Assembly (NCBI GenBank): GCA_013153275.1
Contig: JAADER010000062.1
Coordinates: 61,542-125,541, forward strand
Reading direction: 5' to 3'
Origin: Thermoproteota archaeon
GTDB lineage: Archaea > Thermoproteota > Thermoprotei > Thermoproteales > Thermocladiaceae
Length of the DNA stretch: 64,000 nt
Position 1 is the stretch's first letter. Each line of letters starts with the position of its first letter. The position numbers were made by a program, and so were the translations under genes. Below, in pieces: positions 8,713 to 16,225 of the stretch. Below the pieces are notes generated by a model. It saw nothing but the letters and a program-made list of their open reading frames with translations, did no database searches and was not told where the DNA came from.

Positions 8713-9482
8713 GCGCAGTAGGGTGATCTTGAGGGAACTATTTTTCTATCTTTCTCAGGATACTGTCTAAGGAACTTGTTCACATCCTCGATCATCTTTG
8801 AGCTGTATAGTACTGCTCTACCATTGTTCACGAGAAGCACATAGTCTGACCAGCTCATAGCCACCTCAACATCATGCGTCACTAGCAGGACTGTCCTACC
8901 ATCTCTCCTTACAAGATCCCTCAGAAACTCCAATATTTCAACTCTACTCATCTCATCAACATTGCTGAGAGGCTCGTCAAGAATGAGGATACGAGGATCC
9001 TTAACTAGAGCACGAGCAAGAAGAACCTTCTGCTGTTGCCCTCCACTGAGCTCATCAAAGAACTTATGAAGAATGTTATCTATACCTAGTCTTCCAGCGA
9101 TATTGTTAACAAGACTGTCAACATCTCTTGGAAGCACGGTTCTAGGTAACGTGAGGTTCTCAACTATACCTGATATGACTATCTCACGTGCTGTAAGGGG
9201 GACAGCATAGTTGATGACGTCGCGCTGAGGCATGTAACCTATGAGCTTCCTGATAGATCTAGGATATCTCTCTCCTGCTCTCACTACTCTGTCAAGAATC
9301 TTTATACATCCTCTTACAGGTTTTATGAGACCTATCATAGTCTTGAGAAGCGTCGTCTTTCCAGCACCGTTAGGACCGATAATCACCACAAAGCTGGGCT
9401 CATCTATTCTGAAAGTAGCATCCTGAATGATGACTCTCCCCCCAACACAGATCTTCAGGTCCTCTACAGCGATTATAGACAT
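8709..9482 (-). CDS. ABC-3 type metal ion transporter, ATP-binding subunit
   Basis: The nucleotide-binding subunit of the metal importer has Walker A GPNGAGKTT near residue 37, the ABC signature LSGGQQQK near 143, Walker B ILILDEP near 165 and the switch histidine in VTHDVE. It is the first gene of a two-gene operon with the permease. It diverges from the binding-protein gene across 59 bp holding one central AT element (9509-9518) and a 10-bp palindrome next to its own start. Confidence 0.92.
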   Translation of the reverse strand: MSIIAVEDLKICVGGRVIIQDATFRIDEPSFVVIIGPNGAGKTTLLKTMIGLIKPVRGCIKILDRVVRAGERYPRSIRKLIGYMPQRDVINYAVPLTAREIVISGIVENLTLPRTVLPRDVDSLVNNIAGRLGIDNILHKFFDELSGGQQQKVLLARALVKDPRILILDEPLSNVDEMSRVEILEFLRDLVRRDGRTVLLVTHDVEVAMSWSDYVLLVNNGRAVLYSSKMIEDVNKFLRQYPEKDRKIVPSRSPYCA

Positions 9483-9485
9483 CTC

Positions 9486-9518
9486 CTACATGTAGAAGAT
9501 AGGGAACACATATTTAAT
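9486..9518. promoter_or_regulatory. Shared promoter and palindrome of divergent metal transporter genes
   Basis: A CATATTTAAT element at 9509-9518 lies about 26-30 bp from both the GTG at 9542 (+) and the ATG at 9482 (-), so it can serve as the TATA region for both directions. A perfect palindrome CTACATGTAG at 9486-9495 covers the expected minus-strand transcript start, where a metal-responsive repressor could bind. Regulation is inferred. Confidence 0.4.
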
Positions 9519-9541
9519 CTAGTCGCCCACTATCACGAGAT

Positions 9542-10555
9542 GTGAGAGAGGTCGTAACGGTCATGAGGACTCTACAGCTCATCATTATCCTGTTATTTAT
9601 CACCATAACTGTAGTATACTCATATCTTATAAATATCACCGTGACCGTACCGATAGAGAAGTACGCCATCTCAGAGGCCTTTCCAGACATCGTCCATGTG
9701 AGCGTTCTATTATCAGGAGAGACTAATCCACATTATATACCTTTTCGGTTATCGATGATTAAAATAGTTGAGAGATCACAGATATATGTACCATTATGGC
9801 ACTTTCCAATAGAGTACAGACTTGCGGAACTAATAAAAAACAGGATAACCATACTCACGCTAGAGGACTACAAGAGAGAGGGACTGATATTTCTGAACTA
9901 CCCGGGCACTAACATACCTGACACACATGGATGGTGGCTGGATCCTGATAACATGCTTGCTCTGATCACGGCACTCTACAAAAAGATGCTAGACATATCT
10001 ACAGATAGAATGGAGATAGAGAAAGATTATAAGATATTCGTGAAGAGAATATTACAGTTAAATATCTTTCTAAGAGATTTTGGAAAGATTATGAAGAGAG
10101 AGTGTAAGAACGTGATTATAATATGTGCAAATCCTGCAACGCTATATGTAGTACATGACCTTGGGCTAGACTGTGTAGTAGTGAGGGAAGGCGAGAACAT
10201 AAATGCTATAAAATCTATAAATATGAACAGACCTATCCTAGTTCTCCTAGCAAGTTTTCAGAGAGGTACAAAGATAGACTGGTTCTACAGGACGTTAGTT
10301 AGAAAGCATCCGGGAACTATAGAGTATCTAGATATTTTAGGCTCTGTAAACGTGAACATCACGTATACTGGGCTTCTATACAATATTGCTGGCAAGCTAT
10401 ATGGAGCATGCATAGCATTATCTCACGTGCAGAATCATCATGTGGAGAAGTCTTCTAACAGTGATCTCATATATGTCACATATGTCCTATCTGTGCTTCT
10501 CGCTATCTGTGTTATAGTTATCCTAAGCATGTTACGGAGAGGTTACAGGTTCTGA
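9542..10555 (+). CDS. Metal ion ABC transporter, membrane-anchored substrate-binding protein
   Basis: This is a ZnuA/TroA-type binding protein with an N-terminal hydrophobic helix (about residues 9-28). It also has a C-terminal transmembrane helix ending RRGYRF, so it probably sits tethered at both ends on the outer face of the membrane. Likely metal ligands are the histidines in NPHYIPF, PLWHFP and DTHGWWLDP, the last corresponding to the family's DPHxWLDP motif. The GTG at 9542 sits about 26 bp after the TATA element; the ATG at 9563 is the alternative start. The sequence is divergent from bacterial ZnuA, and the family call rests on the ligand pattern and the neighbours. Confidence 0.78.
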   Translation: MREVVTVMRTLQLIIILLFITITVVYSYLINITVTVPIEKYAISEAFPDIVHVSVLLSGETNPHYIPFRLSMIKIVERSQIYVPLWHFPIEYRLAELIKNRITILTLEDYKREGLIFLNYPGTNIPDTHGWWLDPDNMLALITALYKKMLDISTDRMEIEKDYKIFVKRILQLNIFLRDFGKIMKRECKNVIIICANPATLYVVHDLGLDCVVVREGENINAIKSINMNRPILVLLASFQRGTKIDWFYRTLVRKHPGTIEYLDILGSVNVNITYTGLLYNIAGKLYGACIALSHVQNHHVEKSSNSDLIYVTYVLSVLLAICVIVILSMLRRGYRF

Positions 10556-11301
10556 AATAGCTCGAACGCCTCGTCTATCATCTCGATGAGGTTCTCTGTC
10601 AGGTTCTCTGCGATGAACCTCTTCACTATGTTTCCACCTTTCGCTATCACTATCAGCATCTTGAATCTTGTATGAAGTTTGAGTATTGTATTCAGATATA
10701 TTCTGAAAAGTATGTACTTATCCTCCTTTATTAGGCACATCTCTAGAGGGATCTGAGGTATTCTACCGACACAGGAGACTGTCATCATAGCTCCACTGTT
10801 AGATGCTCTCGATCTAAGTATGAAATGCTTCACCAATCTTATACATGTACTGTCAGAATATCCAAAGGTTATACATAGGTTCTCGCCAAGCCTTGAAGGA
10901 GCCAGAACTATGCTATCCGTCTCGTTGCTTATTATGTTGTCGAGGAATATTGGCAAGGAGAGTACGTTAACCCATCTTCCAAAGTCCTTGCTGAGTATGG
11001 AGCTTTTCCTCAGATTTATTCTTGGAAGCTCAGCAAGATCTCCGCCTCTCGTTATGTAACAGGTCCCGGATAGGCTTCCTGCATCGACGGCCTTCACAGT
11101 GGAGTGTCCAAAAGATGTTATTGCAACATGTCCCCTGATCTCCTCCTCGTCTACGTCCAGCTCTGTTATCTTCTCTATAGCATGTTCGGGAAGATCGTTA
11201 ACGTATCTTGAGATGCTTATGTTTCGTCCCTCGAATATGCAGAGCGCTATGTCCTTGTCCTGTCGTCCAACTATCACTGTTACCGGAACTTTTATAAGCA
11301 T
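10543..11301 (-). CDS. Hypothetical protein
   Basis: I do not recognise this 252-residue soluble protein. It begins MLIKVPVTVIVGRQDKD and contains alternating strand-like segments, with no signal peptide or transmembrane segment. No catalytic motif is evident. It overlaps the convergent metal-binding protein gene by 13 bp and has its own short upstream region. A continuous 252-codon frame that fits neatly between neighbours supports it as a gene. Confidence 0.7.
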   Translation of the reverse strand: MLIKVPVTVIVGRQDKDIALCIFEGRNISISRYVNDLPEHAIEKITELDVDEEEIRGHVAITSFGHSTVKAVDAGSLSGTCYITRGGDLAELPRINLRKSSILSKDFGRWVNVLSLPIFLDNIISNETDSIVLAPSRLGENLCITFGYSDSTCIRLVKHFILRSRASNSGAMMTVSCVGRIPQIPLEMCLIKEDKYILFRIYLNTILKLHTRFKMLIVIAKGGNIVKRFIAENLTENLIEMIDEAFELFQNL

Positions 11302-11377
11302 GGCTCCTCAACCTGTTATATGCTCTTCAAGATATTTTAAGCAATCTCTTGATTAATTTTTCGCTGATACTATATAC

Positions 11378-11785
11378 GTGTCCTTACTTAACGTGCTCAT
11401 CGAGAAGATAGTCACTGCGATCTCCTCAGAGAACGATGGCAAATGTGTTCCTCTGTCTCAAGTTGCTCCAGAGAGTGTAGATTTTATTACCATAGCACGT
11501 GAACTAATGAAACGTAGAGAGATAATGATATACTACGACATTATGGAGGATGAGTACTACATCTGTAAGAGAGACAACAAGTGTAGGCGATTAACAGTTC
11601 AGGACATTGTAGACGAGATGAGAGAAAGGTTCGATAGTGAACCTGTACCGAAGCCCATCATACTCGACTTCATAAGAGAGAGGGCTCCATCAAAATATGA
11701 GGCTATATACAACATGTTGCTTAACGATGGCGTTCTAGAGGAGGTCAACATATCAGGAATGATCTTCGTAAGAATAGTTAAATAG
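11378..11785 (+). CDS. Hypothetical protein, possible winged-helix fold
   Basis: A 135-residue charged protein starts at GTG 11378, which lies about 26 bp after an ATTAATTTT element and suggests a leaderless transcript. The C-terminal half (DFIRERAPSKYEAIYNMLL followed by VLEEV and a short hairpin) resembles a winged-helix pattern, but I cannot assign a family. It lies 27 bp upstream of etfB on the same strand. etfB has its own TATA-like GTTAAATAG at the end of this gene, so cotranscription is not required. Confidence 0.65.
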   Translation: MSLLNVLIEKIVTAISSENDGKCVPLSQVAPESVDFITIARELMKRREIMIYYDIMEDEYYICKRDNKCRRLTVQDIVDEMRERFDSEPVPKPIILDFIRERAPSKYEAIYNMLLNDGVLEEVNISGMIFVRIVK

Positions 11786-11812
11786 TAGCTTTCTGAGAGT
11801 TCTAGCCTGTAG

Positions 11813-12628
11813 ATGCTTAACATAGCAATAATAACAAAGACGGTAGTACCGATAGTATCGACGGTGAAGGTTGACGAGAGGACGGGAAGTCTCATACGTG
11901 AGGGAGTACCAACAACATTGAACCCATGGGACTACGCCGCAATAGAGCTGGCTCTAAAGCTCAGAGAGGAGTATGGGGGCAAGGTCGTTGCTATAAGCAT
12001 GGCTCCTCCATTTGCAAGAGACGTCCTAGAGGACATAATTGGGATGGGAGTCGATGAGGCCTATCTCGTAAGTGATAGAGCGTTTGCTGGATCTGACACT
12101 CTAGCAACGTCTTACATACTTGCAGCCGCTATAAGATATGTAATGCCTGACTTCGATATCGTGCTTGCGGGCCAGGAAGCTGCAGACAGCTTGACTAGTC
12201 ACGTGCCAGCTCAGGTAGCTTCCTTCCTCTCTGTGCCATATCTATACTATATTGTGAACATCGTGAAGATAGATCTAGTAAACAGGATCGTCAACGTTGA
12301 GAGAATTCTAGAGGACGAGGACAGGATAGAGGAGTTCAAGGTCAAGCTTCCAGCAGTGTTCTCCGTATACAAGAAGAACATAATTCTCCCTATCAGGGTA
12401 TCGAGGAAGATAGAGGCAAAGATTAACAGGAAAGTAAAGATGATAACTAACAGAGAGCTCAATCTTGAGCAGTCCCGGATAGGACTAAGCGGCAGTCCAA
12501 CACGAGTCTCAAAGGTCGTGAACTACACGCTGGAGCCTAGGAGACCTGCTAAGGTAGAGAAGAATAGTGAAGAGTTTGCAAAATGGTTACTAGAGATAGT
12601 ACAGGAGAAGCTTAGGGAGAGGCAATGA
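11813..12628 (+). CDS. etfB: Electron transfer flavoprotein beta subunit (EtfB/FixA)
   Basis: The small subunit of an ETF, it opens LNIAIITKTVVPIVSTVKV and contains the family segments LNPWDYAAIELAL and VLAGQEAADS. Together with EtfA it carries the flavin or nucleotide that moves electrons from NADH to acceptors. The ATG is about 28 bp after a TATA-like GTTAAATAG. It overlaps etfA by ATGA, and fixX and fixC are at 15916-17503, so the set matches the EtfABCX complex that bifurcates electrons to ferredoxin and quinone. Confidence 0.93.
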   Translation: MLNIAIITKTVVPIVSTVKVDERTGSLIREGVPTTLNPWDYAAIELALKLREEYGGKVVAISMAPPFARDVLEDIIGMGVDEAYLVSDRAFAGSDTLATSYILAAAIRYVMPDFDIVLAGQEAADSLTSHVPAQVASFLSVPYLYYIVNIVKIDLVNRIVNVERILEDEDRIEEFKVKLPAVFSVYKKNIILPIRVSRKIEAKINRKVKMITNRELNLEQSRIGLSGSPTRVSKVVNYTLEPRRPAKVEKNSEEFAKWLLEIVQEKLRERQ

Positions 12629-13605
12629 GCGTGCTCGTCTACATAGACTACGTGCCAGCAACAAGACAGCCACGACAGGAGTCGATAACTATTGTAGACG
12701 TTGCCAGGGAGATAGCGTCAAAGCTGGGGACAGACGTTGAGGGGGTCCTCGTGAACTCTGTAGTAGTGGCTACGAAGATGAGAGATATGAAGATCCTACC
12801 TCGAATATACAATATAAGGTTGAAAAACGTGCCAGAAGGAACATACATACCCACGCTCTTTGGAGACGCTCTAGTAGAGTTCTGTAAGAAAAGGAACATA
12901 GAAGTGCTACTCTTTCCAGCAACTCAGAGATGTAGAGAGATAGCACCATACGTTGCAGCAAAGCTCGATACTGGACTTGTAGCAGATGTTGCGGAGCTCT
13001 ACGTAGACGAGAGGAAAGAGGTCATAGCTGTGAAACCAAGCTTTGGAGAGAACATCCTAGCTCACATATATATACCTGACAGAAAGCCAAAAATGTTCAC
13101 AGTGAGAGCAAGTGCAAGAAAGACGCCTCCTCCTCAGTACGAGCAGTGTGAGCTCGTTCATGAGGAGGTAAGCGTTCCTGATTCGGGGAAGATAGAGTAT
13201 GTCAAGAGTGGTCAGGTATATGATCCTGATATCGACATATTACCTGAGAGGCATGATATTGTCATAGGGGTTGGAGCTGGATTAAGCAAAGAGTCGATAG
13301 ACCTCATTAAAGCTATAGCGAAGAAGCTTGGAATTGGTGTGGGAGCAACTAAGAAGATAACTGATAAAGGAATACTCTCAACAAAGTTCCTAATAGGTGA
13401 GTCAGGCAAGATAATTAGACCGAGAATATATGTTGCTCTAGGAATATCAGGCGCGCCGCAACATATGACGGGCGTGAAGGACTATGAGATGCTCATAGCT
13501 GTCAACGTAGACGACAGAGCGCCAATATTAAACTACTCAACACACTTCTATAAGTCAGACGCTAACGAGCTCGTTAGGAAGATCGCCGAGCTAGTATTAA
13601 GGTAG
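12625..13605 (+). CDS. etfA: Electron transfer flavoprotein alpha subunit (EtfA/FixB)
   Basis: The 326-residue large ETF subunit has an N-terminal alpha/beta domain and the C-terminal FAD-binding domain. The latter is recognisable from VIGVGAGLSKE, the GATKKITDKG stretch, YVALGISGAPQH and the near-terminal VNVDDRAPI. The FAD it binds is the ETF electron carrier. Translation is coupled to etfB by a 4-bp overlap. The gene is followed after 20 bp by a small unknown gene. Confidence 0.94.
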   Translation: MSVLVYIDYVPATRQPRQESITIVDVAREIASKLGTDVEGVLVNSVVVATKMRDMKILPRIYNIRLKNVPEGTYIPTLFGDALVEFCKKRNIEVLLFPATQRCREIAPYVAAKLDTGLVADVAELYVDERKEVIAVKPSFGENILAHIYIPDRKPKMFTVRASARKTPPPQYEQCELVHEEVSVPDSGKIEYVKSGQVYDPDIDILPERHDIVIGVGAGLSKESIDLIKAIAKKLGIGVGATKKITDKGILSTKFLIGESGKIIRPRIYVALGISGAPQHMTGVKDYEMLIAVNVDDRAPILNYSTHFYKSDANELVRKIAELVLR

Positions 13606-13625
13606 CTTCCGTACATCTTTAACTG

Positions 13626-13937
13626 ATGTTTGGAAAGCTCATCGTTACTGATCTCAGGCCCACTATCAATCTAGTGATGATGATACTCTACTCTAGCTCT
13701 AAGGTTCCTGAGGAGCCCGCAATGTTGAGAGTCGTAGGTTCTGGAGACAAGTGTCGAATAATCATTCAATTCTTATCTGGACAGGTTCTGGAAGTCGATA
13801 CTCATGATAAGTTAGTTATAGACGATTCTGTTAATCTTGAGCTGGTGATACGATGGGGAGGAGACAGAGCTGTTCTCTTCAAGTCCTGCTATGTCAGGAA
13901 TGGCGTGATATATCTAGATTATGTGATGTCTATATAG
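13626..13937 (+). CDS. Small hypothetical protein downstream of etfA
   Basis: This 103-residue frame begins 20 bp after etfA. It is beta-rich in appearance (segments CRIIIQFLSGQVLEV, NLELVIRWGGD, VIYLDYV) with no known motif. Position suggests cotranscription with etfBA. The following 56 bp are strongly AT-rich and contain the promoter of the next gene. I cannot assign a function. Confidence 0.6.
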   Translation: MFGKLIVTDLRPTINLVMMILYSSSKVPEEPAMLRVVGSGDKCRIIIQFLSGQVLEVDTHDKLVIDDSVNLELVIRWGGDRAVLFKSCYVRNGVIYLDYVMSI

Positions 13938-13993
13938 ATCTATATATTATCCTTAGTGAAAAATTAAAAAATATAACTGCAATAATATAGACA

Positions 13994-14884
13994 ATGGAGA
14001 GGCTCCCTAACACTTACGCTACTATCCTTACGGCACTTGTCGAATTGTACAACGCTCTAAGAAGACCAATAAAGTCCCGAGAGATCGCCGAGAAGCTCAA
14101 CGTTAACGAGGGCACTATTCGAAACATAATGATAGCACTCAAGATAATGGGCTTCATAGACTCGAAGACAGGACCATATGGAGGATACATACCGACACAG
14201 AAAGCCTTCGAGTACATTAAGTCTCCAAATGTGTCACCAATAGCACATGAGATAGTCCCAATACACATAGGATCGATGCCTGTAAACGTCTACGCTGTAG
14301 GTATAGAGATCCTGGACCTATTGAACCCATTTGGAAACAAGGCGATCGTCAGAACAATAGGAGACGTGAGATCTGTCAGAATAGGTGAGAAGGTCAGGAT
14401 AGGACCATCGCTGAATACTAGAATAGTGATTGAAGGAACAGTAGTTGATAAGAGCGTCACGTCTAACGAGATAGTTGTTCAGATAGATAGAATAATGATA
14501 ATACCTCGAGTAAAGATATCTGATGTAATGACCAGGAACCTCATAACAATACACAAAGACGTTACACTAAGACAGGCAGCAGAGATATTTGCCGAACATA
14601 GAATACGTGCGTTACCGGTAGTTGACGACGATGGAAGAATAATAGGTCTAATAACGACAAGCGACCTAGCATCAGCAGTAGCTAAGGGAGACCTTAACAG
14701 CAAGGTCATAAACTACATGCGAAAGGAGGTCCCTGTAATACATATCGACAGCGACATATATGATGCGGTGAAGCTCATGTTAAAGCATAGGATAGGTAGA
14801 CTCATAGTGATAGACAGTGCAGGAAAACCAGTCGGAATAGTTACCAGGACAGACGTGCTCAAGTACATAGCACTTCTAGAATGA
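13994..14884 (+). CDS. HTH-CBS domain transcriptional regulator
   Basis: The 296-residue protein has three parts. Residues about 1-75 form a winged helix-turn-helix (SREIAEKLNVNEGTIRNIM), about 80-170 a middle beta domain, and about 175-296 a pair of CBS domains (VMTRNLITIHKD..., IGLITTSDLASAV, VGIVTRTDVLKYI). CBS pairs bind adenine nucleotides or related ligands, so this is probably a regulator sensing energy or nucleotide state. It overlaps the zinc-finger gene by ATGA and lies between the two Etf blocks; any role in controlling them is inference. Confidence 0.85.
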   Translation: MERLPNTYATILTALVELYNALRRPIKSREIAEKLNVNEGTIRNIMIALKIMGFIDSKTGPYGGYIPTQKAFEYIKSPNVSPIAHEIVPIHIGSMPVNVYAVGIEILDLLNPFGNKAIVRTIGDVRSVRIGEKVRIGPSLNTRIVIEGTVVDKSVTSNEIVVQIDRIMIIPRVKISDVMTRNLITIHKDVTLRQAAEIFAEHRIRALPVVDDDGRIIGLITTSDLASAVAKGDLNSKVINYMRKEVPVIHIDSDIYDAVKLMLKHRIGRLIVIDSAGKPVGIVTRTDVLKYIALLE

Positions 14885-15162
14885 AGTGCGAGCTATGTAT
14901 AGTCGACGAGAAGAAGGCAGAGAACCGTTGTGTAATCTGTGGAAGATACGTATGTAATGAGCACTTCATTCCCAGCCTCGGCATATGTAAAGCATGTGAA
15001 CTGACGCTATGTCACATATGTAAGAGAAGGTTAGCTGTGGCCGTCTGTGCAGTCTGTGGAAGACCCATCTGTGAGCGAGACAGCGTGAGGAGAGGCCTTG
15101 TCAGGATCTGCGCTCTCTGTCTTCAACAACAGCGAGGAGAACTATCAGTAGACCCACTATAG
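14881..15162 (+). CDS. Tandem zinc-finger protein (B-box-like, two copies)
   Basis: The 93-residue protein is almost entirely metal-binding motif. Copy one has C3/C6, C17/C20, C25/H28 and C36/C39; copy two has C44/C47, C56/C59, C64/D67 and C77/C80. The CxxC-CxxC-CxxH-CxxC order resembles treble-clef or B-box fingers and points to an internal duplication, with Asp replacing His in copy two. It is translationally coupled to the HTH-CBS gene, so it may be a cofactor of that regulator. The function is unknown. Confidence 0.75.
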   Translation: MKCELCIVDEKKAENRCVICGRYVCNEHFIPSLGICKACELTLCHICKRRLAVAVCAVCGRPICERDSVRRGLVRICALCLQQQRGELSVDPL

Positions 15163-15367
15163 GTCCGACGTTGAGTTGAGATACTGATAGGCTCGTAGAT
15201 ATTATCCTTCCACCATTATGCATTATCTTTCTCTCAAGCTCCTCGCTGGCCTTGCTGAGAATTCTTTCAACTTCTCTGATAAGCTCCATCATGTCGACTC
15301 TCTGAACACTTATCTGACCATACTGGAAGGATATTGGTAGAAACTTTACACTGTAGATAACTCTCAT
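15101..15367 (-). CDS. Small hypothetical protein with C-terminal hydrophobic segment
   Basis: This 88-residue frame starts with an ATGA overlap at the stop of the HIT gene, which argues for translation. It has a helical middle (MELIREVERILSKASEELERKI) and a hydrophobic tail (VGPIVGLLIVLLAVV) ending in charged residues, a tail-anchor-like layout. Its last 62 bp are antisense to the end of the zinc-finger gene. No family is recognised, and the long overlap lowers confidence. Confidence 0.5.
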   Translation of the reverse strand: MRVIYSVKFLPISFQYGQISVQRVDMMELIREVERILSKASEELERKIMHNGGRIISTSLSVSQLNVGPIVGLLIVLLAVVEDRERRS

Positions 15368-15882
15368 TTCCTTAATATATTAGAGATCTCTCTACGAAGA
15401 CTCAGACATATCTCTAACATATCTCTAAATATCTCCTCTTCATCAAACTCTGCCGGCATGTACCTGTCATAGTCGTACCATCTCGGTATAACATGAATAT
15501 GTAGATGCTCTTCAAGCCCAGCTCCAGCCACTCTACCTATGTTTATTCCGGTATTCACATAGTCTGGAGACAGAACTCTCTCAATGGCTTCTAACGTTGC
15601 CTTAAGAGCAACAGAGTAATCTAGAAGCTCATCATCATCAAGTTGTTCAATACTTGGAACATGTCTCTTAGGAGCTATCAGAACATGACCCCTACTGTAT
15701 GGATACCTGTTCATTATGATCACGCTTCTCTCGGTCCTATACACTACCAGGTTCTCGTCGTCTCTATTCTCCCTGAGGTACTGACATATGAAGCACTCGA
15801 GCCTTCCTCTCAAGCCTTTCCTGATATATGTGAGTCTCCAGGGACTGAACAATATCTTATAGTTAGGACTATCAGTACCCAT
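15364..15882 (-). CDS. HIT family nucleotide hydrolase or transferase
   Basis: The histidine-triad motif EHLHIHVIPRW (HxHxH) near residue 128 marks a HIT-superfamily enzyme, which cleaves nucleotide phosphoramidates or dinucleoside polyphosphates through a covalent histidine-nucleotide. An N-terminal CFICQYLREN stretch and the segment RGHVLIAPKRHV are typical of Fhit/AP4A-phosphorylase-like members. The 172-residue length is normal. It is followed by the small tail-anchored frame with a 4-bp overlap. Confidence 0.9.
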   Translation of the reverse strand: MGTDSPNYKILFSPWRLTYIRKGLRGRLECFICQYLRENRDDENLVVYRTERSVIIMNRYPYSRGHVLIAPKRHVPSIEQLDDDELLDYSVALKATLEAIERVLSPDYVNTGINIGRVAGAGLEEHLHIHVIPRWYDYDRYMPAEFDEEEIFRDMLEICLSLRREISNILRK

Positions 15883-15915
15883 ATCTAGTCTCTATCTTAT
15901 CTCCTTATTTTCAGC

Positions 15916-16188
15916 TTAACCGAAGCGATACCATATGCCGAACCCAGCTTCAGGATATGACCATCTTACTGCCCCCAGAGGACATATTATTCTACAGGTG
16001 CCACATTCTAGACATGCATCATGGTAAAACGCTATCTCACCGCTAGGTTGTTCTCTATAGCATCCCGCTGGGCAGAGCCTGAGGCATGGCCTCGATCTAC
16101 AGCTTCTACACTTAGCAGTATCAACCTCTATATGTGGTGTTGGATGCACAAGATATGCATTCACTCTGACCTTCTCGTCAAAGCTCAT
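15916..16188 (-). CDS. fixX: Ferredoxin-like protein FixX (EtfX)
   Basis: This is a 90-residue FixX-type ferredoxin. A C-terminal 4Fe-4S motif CLECGTCRIICP is preceded by a second cysteine group (CRSCRSRPCLRLCP), and the end WSYPEAGFGIWYRFG is characteristic of FixX. It passes electrons from the ETF core to the FixC flavoprotein. It follows fixC by 37 bp on the same strand. A TATA-like AATTTAAATATA at about 16210-16221 could give it a separate promoter. Confidence 0.93.
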   Translation of the reverse strand: MSFDEKVRVNAYLVHPTPHIEVDTAKCRSCRSRPCLRLCPAGCYREQPSGEIAFYHDACLECGTCRIICPLGAVRWSYPEAGFGIWYRFG

Positions 16189-16225
16189 GATGAGCTGTTT
16201 AACATGTGCCTAATTTAAATATATT

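Noticed and set aside
13674..13720. GTGATGATGA resembling box C inside the 13626 gene
   Set aside because: No D' box at 11-13 nt and no second box pair.
16188..16225. CATGATGA at the fixX start resembling box C
   Set aside because: No CTGA box follows at a suitable distance; the motif is explained by the start codon context.
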